The position numbers and the translations under genes are program-made. Shown piece after piece: positions 1 to 7,009 of a stretch of 16,102 bases of DNA. The stretch is taken from contig JAZUKE010000065.1 in assembly GCA_045643125.1 (NCBI GenBank), forward strand, positions 1 through 16,102, given 5' to 3'. Position 1 is the stretch's first letter. Each line of letters starts with the position of its first letter. Source of the stretch: UBA1206 sp045643125 (lineage in GTDB: Bacteria; Bacillota; Clostridia; Oscillospirales; CAG-382). Under the pieces are notes generated by a model that was not told where the DNA came from, made no database searches, and was given only the letters and a program-made list of their open reading frames with translations.

Positions 1-336
1 GTCGGTGCCTCTTGCTCTTGCGTAAGCGCAGGCAAGCGGTGAATCGTCAAGTCCTTCGATATCGTCAACGAAGCAGGCTTTTTTCAGAGTATCGGAAAGC
101 TTTATGCCGACAGCCGCGGAAGTCGGGCTGACGTGTTTGAAAGACGTGACTGCGGGAAGACCGAGAGCTTCTTTCAGTTCCTTTACGAGCTGCCAGGAGT
201 TGAAAGCATCGAGAAAATTGATATATCCGGGACGACCGTTGAGTATCTCTATCGGAAGCTCGCTTCCGTCGTTCATATATATTTTTGCAGGTTTCTGATT
301 GGGGTTGCAGCCGTATTTGAGTTCAAATTCTTTCAT
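1..336 (-). CDS. purH: Stand-alone AICAR transformylase (PurH C-terminal activity), partial
   Basis: This enzyme transfers a formyl group from 10-formyl-tetrahydrofolate to AICAR (ZMP) to give FAICAR, the penultimate step of IMP synthesis, in the cytoplasm. Only the first 112 residues lie in the window; the C-terminus is beyond the left edge. The protein starts directly with the transformylase domain (LKYGCNPNQKP at 6-16, NGRPGYINFLDA at 33-44). It carries the conserved Lys-His pair in FKHVSP (K67, H68), which corresponds to the catalytic Lys-His of the family. There is no N-terminal MGS-like IMP cyclohydrolase domain, unlike the usual bifunctional PurH of about 510-530 aa. The start is supported by AAGGAG about 9 nt upstream; this site overlaps the stop codon of the cyclohydrolase gene, so the two are probably translationally coupled. 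It is the last visible gene of the pur operon. Confidence 0.9.
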   Translation of the reverse strand, partial: MKEFELKYGCNPNQKPAKIYMNDGSELPIEILNGRPGYINFLDAFNSWQLVKELKEALGLPAVTSFKHVSPTSAAVGIKLSDTLKKACFVDDIEGLDDSPLACAYARARGTD

Positions 337-349
337 TTACGTTTACTCC

Positions 350-1069
350 TTATTTGTTTTTATTTATGATACGTTCTTCGACATTCAGAGTCTTGAGATC
401 GACGTAGCGGACAAAGAGAGAGATTTTATTGTTCTCGTCAAGCGAATCCCACAGCTCGTTCGTGAAAGAATCAATATCGGAAGCGATCTTTACTCTTTCG
501 GGTTCACCCTGAAAAGTCGGGATCGGGTTGCCGTCGCAGACATAAGTATGGATGAAGTGTCCGAGCCCGTTTACGGACGGATAGGAATAAGTATATCTTG
601 CACATTCGGTACCTTTTTCGTCGATGCTTTTGAGTATGTTCATCTGATAGGTGAAATCATTGTTTTCAAAAGTGAGAAGTCCGCTTATGCGCGGAGTGAA
701 GTTCGGCGAATCGGGCTCAAAAGTGCGTTCTTCGAGAGAGGAAGCAAAGGTCTTTCCGTTTTTCAGTCCGTCGTATATCGTATCGGTCTGATTTCCGTTG
801 GTAACGATAAGGTTGTTTTCGTACTGACGCACTGCGGCGTAAATGATAAGGCTGGGATCTTCGACTTTTGAAACGTCAAACGGTTCGGTAAATACTTCGC
901 CGTTCTTTTCGGCAAATATACGGTTTCTGGAGTTTGCGCTTCTTCCCATTATGAAATATGCCGCGACTGCGTTTTTGCCGTCTTCGCTTTTGCCGATGAT
1001 TATACCGCGTCCGGGATAGGTGTTGCCTTCAAGGAGTCCGCTTACTGAATTGATTTTATAGATTTCCAT
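350..1069 (-). CDS. purO: IMP cyclohydrolase, PurO-type (IMP_cyclohyd family)
   Basis: Predicted to close FAICAR to IMP, the last step of purine synthesis. The 239-residue protein shows the conserved blocks of the PurO-like IMP cyclohydrolase family (PF07826 by recall): NTYPGRG at 16-22, FIMGRSANSRNR at 39-50, TNGNQTDTIY at 90-99, TPRISG at 125-130 and GHFIHTY at 170-176. The start at 1069 is preferred over an upstream in-frame ATG at 1147 because AAGGAAA lies just in front of it and because homology begins at MEIYKI; the longer version would run 78 nt into purN. It sits 2 nt downstream of purN and 13 nt upstream of the transformylase, so the two halves of the usual PurH reaction are encoded side by side by unrelated protein families. 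PurO was first characterised in archaea; bacterial members occur in some Clostridia (recalled, not searched). Confidence 0.88.
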   Translation of the reverse strand: MEIYKINSVSGLLEGNTYPGRGIIIGKSEDGKNAVAAYFIMGRSANSRNRIFAEKNGEVFTEPFDVSKVEDPSLIIYAAVRQYENNLIVTNGNQTDTIYDGLKNGKTFASSLEERTFEPDSPNFTPRISGLLTFENNDFTYQMNILKSIDEKGTECARYTYSYPSVNGLGHFIHTYVCDGNPIPTFQGEPERVKIASDIDSFTNELWDSLDENNKISLFVRYVDLKTLNVEERIINKNK

Positions 1070-1071
1070 AC

Positions 1072-1701
1072 TTATTTTCCTTTCTGTTCGACTTCGGGTA
1101 ATATGAAACGCGAAACTTTTTCGACCGATTCGGGAAGTATCTTCCATTCAGCCTGTTCCATAACTCTTCTCTGCAGTTTTTCGGGAGTATCGCCTTTGCG
1201 TACTCTTACCGCTTTCTGTTCGATTATTTCGCCGCCGTCGGGTACTTCGTTTACGAAATGGACGGTCGCACCGGTGATCTTTACGCCCTTTTCAAGCACC
1301 GCTTCGTGAACGTGCAGTCCGTAAAAGCCTTCTCCGCAGAACGAAGGTATGAGCGACGGATGTACGTTGATAATACGGCGTTCGTATTTTGCGGTAAAAC
1401 GAGAGCTGAGGATGCACATAAATCCGGCAAGCACGATGAGGTCGATATCGGCTTTTTCAAGTTCTTTGATAAGTCTGTCTTCAAAGACCTCGCTGCTTCC
1501 GCATTTCTTTCTCGGGACCGTGACCGTGGGGATGCCGGCTTTGTCGGCGCGTTTGAGCGCGTAGGCGTTTTCGTTGCTCGATATGACGAGTACGACTTTT
1601 CCGCTTGTGATGATCCCCGACTGCTCGGCGTCGATGATCGCCTGCAGATTAGTGCCGCCTCCAGAAACGAGGACGGCTATATTGACTGTTTTCTTTTCCA
1701 T
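1072..1701 (-). CDS. purN: Phosphoribosylglycinamide formyltransferase (GAR transformylase)
   Basis: Transfers the formyl group of 10-formyl-tetrahydrofolate to GAR, the third step of purine synthesis. The 209-residue length matches PurN (212 aa in E. coli). It has the N-terminal nucleotide-binding loop VSGGGTNLQ (12-20) and the signature NVHPSLIPSF (112-121). These contain the catalytic Asn112 and His114; Asp155 in PDGGEII is the likely third catalytic residue. An upstream ATG at 1800 would lie inside purM, so the ATG at 1701 is chosen: homology begins there and GGTGAAAT provides a modest ribosome binding site. It is 16 nt downstream of purM and 2 nt upstream of the cyclohydrolase gene. Like the transformylase at the operon end it depends on folate, which fits control by a ZTP riboswitch. 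Confidence 0.95.
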   Translation of the reverse strand: MEKKTVNIAVLVSGGGTNLQAIIDAEQSGIITSGKVVLVISSNENAYALKRADKAGIPTVTVPRKKCGSSEVFEDRLIKELEKADIDLIVLAGFMCILSSRFTAKYERRIINVHPSLIPSFCGEGFYGLHVHEAVLEKGVKITGATVHFVNEVPDGGEIIEQKAVRVRKGDTPEKLQRRVMEQAEWKILPESVEKVSRFILPEVEQKGK

Positions 1702-1717
1702 TATTTCACCATTTGCT

Positions 1718-2761
1718 TCAGCAGAAGAATATTTTGTCATCAGATTTAACGATATCTCCGATAACGTATGCGTCGATGCCGTTTGCTTTGAGAATGTCAA
1801 GCGAGGTCGTAACGTCTTCCGCAGGTGCGACTATGCTCATTCCGACACCCATATTGAACGTATTGAACATATCGCGTTCGCAGATATTGCCTTTTTTTGC
1901 GATAAGATCGAATATGGGAAGCACTCTGACGTCGTCGCGTTTTATCCTTGCGCCGTAACCGTCGGGAATGCTGCGCGGGATGTTCTCGTAAAATCCGCCG
2001 CCCGTTATATGCGAGATACCCTTGACTTTGACCTTTTCAAGGAGGGCAAGCACGGGTTTTACATATATTTTCGTCGGAGTAAGGAGAGTTTCGCCGAGCG
2101 ACTTTCCGCCGAGTTCGTTAAGCGGCGACGTGAGGTCGGCGTTTTCAACGTCGAAAACTTTTCTGACAAGAGAAAAACCGTTTGAATGTACGCCGGACGA
2201 AGGAAGCGCGATAACGACATCTCCTTCTTTTATCTCTTTGTTGTTGATTATCTTTGCTTTGTCAACGACACCAGTGCAGTAGCCGGCAAGATCGTATTCG
2301 TCTATCGGATAAAATCCCGGCATTTCAGCGGTCTCGCCGCCGATAAGAGCCGCACCCGACTGAACGCAGCCGTCGCAGACGCCTTTGACTATATCCGCGA
2401 TCTTTTCGGGTACGTTTTTGCCGCACGCGATATAATCGAGGAAAAACAAGGGTTTGGCACCGCAGCAGATAATATCGTTCACGCACATCGCAACGCAGTC
2501 GATACCGACGGTATCGTGTTTGTCCATAAGGAACGCTATCTTGAGCTTCGTTCCGACACCGTCGGTTCCGCTTACGAGAACGGGTTTTGCGATACCTTCA
2601 AGGTCAAGCTCATAAAGACCGCCGAATCCGCCTACGTCGGAGCAGACTCCCGACGTAAGAGTGGAAGCGATATGCTTTTTCATCAGTTCGACCGCTCTGT
2701 AACCGGCGGTTATGTCAACACCGGCAGAAGCGTATGATTCCGAATAGGATTTTGTATTCAT
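1718..2761 (-). CDS. purM: Phosphoribosylformylglycinamidine cyclo-ligase (AIR synthetase)
   Basis: ATP-dependent ring closure of FGAM to AIR, the fifth step of purine synthesis. At 347 residues it is the normal family length (345 in E. coli). Conserved PurM blocks are all present: SGTDGVGTK (64-72), CVNDI (93-97), GGETAEMPG (141-149), PSSGVHSNGFSL (187-198), HITGGG (251-256) and FNMGVGM (302-308). AAGGAA lies about 7 nt before the ATG. Only 3 nt separate it from the purF stop, so the two are almost certainly co-transcribed and probably translationally coupled. Nothing about the protein looks degenerate. Confidence 0.96.
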   Translation of the reverse strand: MNTKSYSESYASAGVDITAGYRAVELMKKHIASTLTSGVCSDVGGFGGLYELDLEGIAKPVLVSGTDGVGTKLKIAFLMDKHDTVGIDCVAMCVNDIICCGAKPLFFLDYIACGKNVPEKIADIVKGVCDGCVQSGAALIGGETAEMPGFYPIDEYDLAGYCTGVVDKAKIINNKEIKEGDVVIALPSSGVHSNGFSLVRKVFDVENADLTSPLNELGGKSLGETLLTPTKIYVKPVLALLEKVKVKGISHITGGGFYENIPRSIPDGYGARIKRDDVRVLPIFDLIAKKGNICERDMFNTFNMGVGMSIVAPAEDVTTSLDILKANGIDAYVIGDIVKSDDKIFFC

Positions 2762-2764
2762 TTC

Positions 2765-4189
2765 TTATTCCTTTCCGTTCCAGCAATAGGTGCAGAGTTC
2801 ACATTCGTCAAGTCCTATCGCTTTTATGATGTTTTCCGTCGTCTGGAATTCAAGGGACGCAAAATTGAATTTTTCGCATATCGCTTTTCTCATATTCTTT
2901 CCGCGTTCCGTATTGCCGTCGGCGTATTCGGCAATATGATCGAAGGCTTCCTCACCTTCGAGCTCGAGGATAACGCGCCTTGCTATGAGTTCAAGGTCGC
3001 TCGTCGCACGCGAGAAGTTGAGGAATTTGCAGCCGTACATTATGGGCGGGCAAGCCGAACGCATATGCACCGACTTTGCGCCGTTTTCATAAAGAAATTC
3101 CACCGTCTCTTTAAGCTGAGTTCCCCTTACTATGGAGTCGTCAACGAAGAGCAGATCCTTGTCTTTGATAAGCTCCTTGACGGGTATCTGCTTCATTTTG
3201 GCGATCTTGTTTCTGTCCGCCTGGGAGCCGGGCATAAAGCTGCGCGCCCACGTCGGCGTGTATTTGATGAATGCCCTTGCGAACGGGATGCCGCTTCTGA
3301 CCGAATAGCCGATAGCGTGAGGCGTTCCCGAATCGGGTACACCGCCGATATAACTTATATCCGGCATAATACCCTTTTTGATATCCTCTTCGGCGAGAAG
3401 TTCGCCGTTGCGGTAACGCATTATTTCCACGTTTTTGCCTTCGTAGGTAGACGTCGGATATCCGTAATAAGACCACAGGAAAGCGCATATACGCTTTTTC
3501 TTTCCGGGAGAAACGAGCTGTTTCATACCGTTCGGGGAAAGCTCCACGACTTCACCGGGACCGAGTTCCTTTACGTCCTCGTAACCGAGCTTCTGATACG
3601 CAAAAGATTCAAAAGAGACCGCGTAGCCGTTTTCGCTTTTTCCGATCTTTACGGGCAGTCTGCCCATTCTGTCGCGTGCGGCGATTATTTTGCCGTCTTC
3701 TTTGAGAATGAGGATGGACGCCGTGCCCTTGATTGATTTCTGTGCAAATTTGATGCCTTCGGCAAAACTGCTTTTCTGGTCGATGAGCGCCGCGAGAAGT
3801 TCGGTAGTGTTGACTTTTCCGCCTGTCATCGAGTCGAAATGACCGCCCGAAAACGAAAGGTACTGTTCGATAAGCTCCTCGGAATTGTTGATCACGCCTA
3901 TCATACAGACGGCATAAGTACCGAGATTCGATCTGACGAGCATAGGCTGCGGATCGCTGTCGCTTATACAGCCTATTGCGGACGTGCCTTTCATTTCGTC
4001 GAAAATGTGTTCAAATTTAGTGCGGAACGGCGAGTTTTCGATATGGTGTATCTTGCGCTGCAAACCTATCTGCTCGTCGTACGCGGCAAGACCGCCTGAC
4101 TTCGTACCGAGGTGAGAGTGATAATCCACTCCGAAAAACACGTCGGTAAGGCAGTCCGTGTTTGATGCTATTCCGAAAAATCCTCCCAT
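2765..4189 (-). CDS. purF: Amidophosphoribosyltransferase-like PurF with degenerate glutaminase domain
   Basis: Its phosphoribosyltransferase half should make phosphoribosylamine from PRPP, the first committed step of purine synthesis. The PRPP-binding loop LLFVDDSIVRGTQ (346-358) is intact. Cysteines at 235, 380 and in CELCTYC (463-469) sit where Clostridia/Bacillus-type PurF carries Fe-S ligands. The N-terminal Ntn-glutaminase half is odd. The protein starts MGGFFGIAS where active PurF has CG(V/I)xGI, so the catalytic Cys is Gly. The usual HTRYST segment reads GCISDSDPQP (73-82). The usual HNGN segment reads GVINNSEE (98-105). The start is firm: GGAGGAG lies immediately upstream and no in-frame upstream start gives a Cys. 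It lies 14 nt after purC and 3 nt before purM. It may use free ammonia, or a separate glutaminase. Similar GGFFG-starting PurF proteins exist in gut bacteria as far as I recall. Confidence 0.88.
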   Translation of the reverse strand: MGGFFGIASNTDCLTDVFFGVDYHSHLGTKSGGLAAYDEQIGLQRKIHHIENSPFRTKFEHIFDEMKGTSAIGCISDSDPQPMLVRSNLGTYAVCMIGVINNSEELIEQYLSFSGGHFDSMTGGKVNTTELLAALIDQKSSFAEGIKFAQKSIKGTASILILKEDGKIIAARDRMGRLPVKIGKSENGYAVSFESFAYQKLGYEDVKELGPGEVVELSPNGMKQLVSPGKKKRICAFLWSYYGYPTSTYEGKNVEIMRYRNGELLAEEDIKKGIMPDISYIGGVPDSGTPHAIGYSVRSGIPFARAFIKYTPTWARSFMPGSQADRNKIAKMKQIPVKELIKDKDLLFVDDSIVRGTQLKETVEFLYENGAKSVHMRSACPPIMYGCKFLNFSRATSDLELIARRVILELEGEEAFDHIAEYADGNTERGKNMRKAICEKFNFASLEFQTTENIIKAIGLDECELCTYCWNGKE

Positions 4190-4203
4190 TTTTCTCCTCC
4201 GGA

Positions 4204-4890
4204 TCAGTTGAAGAAGAGCTTGGAGAGAGTCATCGGATCAATATACTTGCCGTCCTTGTAAACGCGCATATTGCCGGATGCTATCTCGTCTATAAGCATA
4301 ACCTTTCCGTCGGGAGCATAACCGAATTCGAATTTGATATCGTAAAGGACAAGTCCTTTTTCTTTGAGATCGTCAGCGACTATCGCGGTGATCTTCTGCG
4401 TCATCGACTTGATATCGTCGTACTGCTCGCCCGTCATAACGCCGAGATCGACAAGCCCGTCTTTGGTGACGAGCGGATCGCCTTTTTCGTCGTTTTTGAA
4501 AGTGGTTTCAACATAAGCGGGAAGGTCTGCGCCTTCTTCGATATAATCGCTGTAACGGCGATAGAAGCTGCCTACTGCCTTGTAACGGCATATTACTTCA
4601 AGACCTTTGCCGAATACCTTTGCCGGGAGAACTTCCATAGTGGTATTTTTGAGGTCTGCGCTGACATAATGAGTCTTTATGCCTGCGGCATTGATTTTTT
4701 CAAAGAAATAAACAGACATACGGAGGTTTACGTCACCGACTCCGTCGATGGTGAGCCCGACGCTGTTTTCACCCGGATCAAACACTCCGTCTTTGCCCGT
4801 GCAGTCATCTTTGAATTTCAGAAGATAATTGCCGTTGTCGAGTGAATAAACGTTTTTGGTCTTTCCGGTGTAAACAAGATTCTTTTCCAT
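4204..4890 (-). CDS. purC: Phosphoribosylaminoimidazole-succinocarboxamide synthase (SAICAR synthetase)
   Basis: Joins CAIR and aspartate with ATP to form SAICAR, directly after the PurE step. The 228-residue protein is of normal bacterial length (237 in E. coli). It has the N-terminal YTGKTKNVY (7-15), the segment LEVICRYKAVGS (97-108) matching the first family signature, and LYDIKFEFG (182-190) matching the second. The LIDEI segment (199-203) follows. AGGAGA lies 9 nt before the ATG. It is 37 nt downstream of purE and 14 nt upstream of purF, within the same transcription unit. Confidence 0.96.
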   Translation of the reverse strand: MEKNLVYTGKTKNVYSLDNGNYLLKFKDDCTGKDGVFDPGENSVGLTIDGVGDVNLRMSVYFFEKINAAGIKTHYVSADLKNTTMEVLPAKVFGKGLEVICRYKAVGSFYRRYSDYIEEGADLPAYVETTFKNDEKGDPLVTKDGLVDLGVMTGEQYDDIKSMTQKITAIVADDLKEKGLVLYDIKFEFGYAPDGKVMLIDEIASGNMRVYKDGKYIDPMTLSKLFFN

Positions 4891-4927
4891 AAATGGTGTT
4901 CTCCTTTTATATTGATTATTTTGGCTT

Positions 4928-5416
4928 TCAAAGTTGTGATGCTATATCCGCATCTTTTTTCAGTACCGCTTCTCTGTCGGCTTTTCTTTTATTATCGAGC
5001 TTTTCGGCAAGAGCTTCGTCGGTGACGGCAAGTATCTGCACGCAAAGCAAAGCGGCATTGACTCCTCCGTTTATCGCAACGGCAGCAACGGGTATGCCGG
5101 AAGGCATCTGTACTGTCGAAAGAAGGGCGTCCATGCCGTCAAGAGCTGTTGATTTACAGGGTATTCCTATTACCGGGAGCGTAGTATTCGCCGCTATCGC
5201 GCCGGCAAGATGAGCCGCCATTCCGGCGGCGGCTATAATTGCGCCGAAGCCGTTCTCACGCGCATTGAGCGCAAATTCCCTTGCTTCCGCAGGTGTACGG
5301 TGAGCGGAATAGATGTGTACCTCGTAAGGTACATCAAAGGCTTTGAGTGTGTCTATCGCTTTGTTTACGATGGGAAGGTCGCTGTCACTCCCCATAATGA
5401 TGCCGATTTTTTTCAT
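4928..5416 (-). CDS. purE: N5-carboxyaminoimidazole ribonucleotide mutase, class I PurE
   Basis: Converts N5-CAIR to CAIR, a step of purine ring assembly. At 162 residues it matches class I bacterial PurE. The class motifs are visible: GSDSD (9-13) at the nucleotide-phosphate site, SAHRTP (37-42) with the conserved His39, and AAGMAAHLAG (63-72) with His69. The ribosome binding site AGAGGTGA lies about 7 nt upstream of the ATG. It is the first gene of the operon, directly behind the ZTP riboswitch and terminator. Class I PurE usually works with PurK; no purK is seen here, so it would have to be elsewhere in the genome. Confidence 0.96.
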   Translation of the reverse strand: MKKIGIIMGSDSDLPIVNKAIDTLKAFDVPYEVHIYSAHRTPAEAREFALNARENGFGAIIAAAGMAAHLAGAIAANTTLPVIGIPCKSTALDGMDALLSTVQMPSGIPVAAVAINGGVNAALLCVQILAVTDEALAEKLDNKRKADREAVLKKDADIASQL

Positions 5417-5441
5417 AATTCTTCACCTCTGAATAAAAATT

Positions 5442-5486
5442 AAAAAAGGGCGCATTCTGCCTCTTGAAAACGAAACAGATGTGCCC
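5442..5486 (-). terminator. Intrinsic terminator of the ZTP riboswitch (attenuator)
   Basis: Reading leftwards on the minus strand, GGGCACATCTG (5486-5476) pairs with CAGAATGCGCCC (5459-5448), with one A-C mismatch and one bulged A. A run of six T (5447-5442) follows immediately. The loop is about 16 nt. The 5' arm reuses the GGGCA at the 3' end of the ZTP aptamer, so the aptamer pseudoknot and the terminator are mutually exclusive. It lies 25 nt before the purE start codon and therefore controls the whole operon. Confidence 0.88.
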
Positions 5487-5554
5487 AGACGGTCGGCTGT
5501 ATATCCCTTCCCCGTTCCTCCGCGGTGCTCCGCGTTTATCCGTCAGTAGCGGGG
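5482..5554 (-). promoter_or_regulatory. ZTP (pfl) riboswitch aptamer in the pur operon leader
   Basis: On the minus strand, P1 is CCCCG (5554-5550) paired with CGGGG (5514-5510). The first junction strand reads CTACTGACGGATAA, close to the family's GACUGRCG element. P2 is CGCGG-AGCA-CCGCG (5534-5521), followed by the purine-rich GAGGAA. After a short linker comes the P3 region GCCGACCGTCTGGGCA (5497-5482), which contains the near-invariant CCGYCUGGGCA hallmark of the class. ZTP riboswitches sense ZTP and ZMP, which build up when 10-formyl-tetrahydrofolate is scarce, and typically control purine and one-carbon genes. Terminator overlap and gene context both predict an ON switch. The assignment is by eye, not from a covariance-model search. 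Confidence 0.87.
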
Positions 5555-5558
5555 AAAG

Positions 5559-5573
5559 CGTATCTTCGATACG
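5559..5573 (-). other. 5'-terminal hairpin of the pur leader RNA
   Basis: CGTATC-GAA-GATACG forms a perfect 6-bp stem with a 3-nt loop. It begins at about the predicted transcription start and ends 4 nt before P1 of the ZTP aptamer. It may stabilise the 5' end of the leader or insulate aptamer folding; that role is inference. Confidence 0.5.
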
Positions 5574-5580
5574 ACTATAT

Positions 5581-5608
5581 ATTAACATAGCGGACGGCGT
5601 TTTGTCAA
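5581..5608 (-). promoter_or_regulatory. Sigma-70-type promoter of the pur operon
   Basis: A perfect -35 TTGACA (5608-5603, minus strand) is followed by a weak -10: GTTAAT at 16-nt spacing (5586-5581), or TAATAT at 18-nt spacing. The predicted start near 5574 is just upstream of the leader hairpin and ZTP aptamer, as expected for an attenuated operon. Confidence 0.7.
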
Positions 5609-5639
5609 TGGTAAATTGTCTATATTTACGTCCAGCGTA

Positions 5640-5667
5640 TTGCTTTTTTTATATGTTGTGCTATAAT
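5640..5667 (+). promoter_or_regulatory. Sigma-70-type promoter of the rightward gene run
   Basis: TTGCTT (5640-5645), a 16-nt spacer and a perfect TATAAT (5662-5667) preceded by TG one base upstream (extended -10). Transcription would begin near 5674, only about 5 nt before the annotated GTG of the acetyltransferase. It is divergent from the pur promoter; the two -35 boxes lie about 30 nt apart. Confidence 0.72.
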
Positions 5668-5678
5668 CATATCGAACG

Positions 5679-6185
5679 GTGGTGTTACTTACGGAATTTG
5701 CAATACGAAAAACCGATATTTCCGATCTTCCGGAGCTTGAACGTATCTATGATACGGCGCGCAGGTTTATGAGAGATCACGGAAATCTTTACCAATGGAT
5801 AGGATATCCTACGGAAGAACTTCTGAAGCACGATATAGAAAGCTCTGTCAGCTACGTCGTGACATACGGCGGAAATGTCTGCGGAACTTTTGCGTTCTTT
5901 ACTTCCCCGGATCCGACTTATGCCGTCATCGAGGACGGAAACTGGCTGAACGATGAGAAATACGGCACCGTTCACAGAGTCGCAAGCGACGGAACACACA
6001 AAGGCGTACTTGCTTTCGTTATGGATCACTGCTCGGGAATCATTGACAATATCCGTATCGACACTCACGCCGACAACACCGTTATGCAGAACGCACTTTC
6101 CAAGCTCGGCTTTGAGAAATGCGGCATAATCCATTTAGCCGACGGCTCACCGAGAATAGCTTACCAAAAAGTTTTTATTAAGTAA
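5679..6185 (+). CDS. GNAT-family N-acetyltransferase
   Basis: Probable acetyl-CoA-dependent acetyltransferase of unknown substrate. The 168 residues show the GNAT layout: an opening strand and helix FAIRKTDISDLPELERIYDTA (7-27), the central RVASDGTHKGVLAFVM segment (100-115) in the place of the acetyl-CoA loop, and the C-terminal NALSKLGFEKCGII (138-151) typical of the fold. The loop lacks a clean RxxGxG/A, so the family call is stronger than any claim of activity. The start is uncertain. GTG at 5679 or 5682 is used because no ATG exists before the conserved IRK segment, no clear ribosome binding site is visible, and the predicted transcript begins about 5 nt upstream, which suggests leaderless translation. 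A DUF4886 gene follows after 16 nt. Confidence 0.8.
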   Translation: MVLLTEFAIRKTDISDLPELERIYDTARRFMRDHGNLYQWIGYPTEELLKHDIESSVSYVVTYGGNVCGTFAFFTSPDPTYAVIEDGNWLNDEKYGTVHRVASDGTHKGVLAFVMDHCSGIIDNIRIDTHADNTVMQNALSKLGFEKCGIIHLADGSPRIAYQKVFIK

Positions 6186-6201
6186 TCCGGAGGAATCATT
6201 T

Positions 6202-6996
6202 ATGGAAATAAAACCGCTTCGTATTCTTTCGATAGGCAACAGCTTCTCTATGGATCAGCAGACCTACGTTCATCAGATGGCAAAGGCCGCAGGGCTTGAT
6301 ATTACCGTTATAAACGCATATATCGGCGGCTGCACCTTCAAACGTCATCTCTGCGAGCTTACGCAGTCGAATTATCAGTATCAGAAAAACGGCAGCGAAG
6401 TCGTCGAAAACGGATGGAACCTCGACAGATTCATCGGGCTTGGAAATTGGGATTTCATCACGTTCCAGCCCGGTACCCTCCATCTTAACAGACTTCTGCC
6501 GGAGGAGCCGTATTACTTTTCGCAGCTTTTGGAATACGTCAGATACAAAAACGATAACCCCGACACAAAATATGCCTACAACTTCTCCTGGTCTGACGGC
6601 GACGTTTCCACACGTTACTTTTACAACGATTATTTCGGCAGAAACAGAGAGGCGATGCTCGGCGAATTCGTAAAGATGGCAAAATGTGCGCTCGAAAGCG
6701 GAGTAAAATACATAATCCCCGGCGGATATGCCGTCGAAAACGGTTTCAAGGTCTACGGTGACAGGATCTACCGTGACGGATTCCACGCAAGCGAGATCGC
6801 AAGATATATGCACGCCTGTCTTTGGTTTGAATTCTTTACGGGGCTTGAAGTTCCGGCTTCGTACTCGCCCGAAAATCCGTCGTTTTCCGGCGGCATACTG
6901 CCGACAGAAGAAGAGAGAGCGAACGCCCGCATCTTCGCCCGCAAGGCGTTGGAGCAGGTAAAAGAATGGGCTGAATGTCCCGAAATATTCAGATAA
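6202..6996 (+). CDS. DUF4886 domain protein (SGNH-hydrolase-like)
   Basis: Likely an esterase-type hydrolase of unknown substrate. The 264 residues resemble DUF4886 proteins: an N-terminal LRILSIGNSFS (6-16) where Ser14 would be the SGNH nucleophile, Gly43 in a YIGGC segment, FITFQPGTLHLN (85-96) in the block III region, and DGFHAS (192-197) giving the Asp192/His195 part of the catalytic set. There is no signal peptide, so it is probably cytoplasmic. GGAGG lies 9 nt before the ATG. It sits between the acetyltransferase (16 nt) and the dipeptidase (13 nt) and is probably co-transcribed with them. Family members are common in gut Clostridia and Bacteroidetes, often near carbohydrate genes, but no sugar locus surrounds this copy. 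Confidence 0.82.
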   Translation: MEIKPLRILSIGNSFSMDQQTYVHQMAKAAGLDITVINAYIGGCTFKRHLCELTQSNYQYQKNGSEVVENGWNLDRFIGLGNWDFITFQPGTLHLNRLLPEEPYYFSQLLEYVRYKNDNPDTKYAYNFSWSDGDVSTRYFYNDYFGRNREAMLGEFVKMAKCALESGVKYIIPGGYAVENGFKVYGDRIYRDGFHASEIARYMHACLWFEFFTGLEVPASYSPENPSFSGGILPTEEERANARIFARKALEQVKEWAECPEIFR

Positions 6997-7009
6997 AACG
7001 GAGTTGTTT

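Noticed and set aside
2936..3736. A 266-codon plus-strand frame.
   Set aside because: It lies wholly antisense to purF, has no recognisable domain and reads as a mirror of its codon pattern.
5385..5588. A 67-codon minus-strand frame covering the riboswitch leader and the purE start, possibly a leader peptide.
   Set aside because: It runs through the aptamer and terminator arms, overlaps the purE start, and has no ribosome binding site; the RNA structures explain the sequence better.
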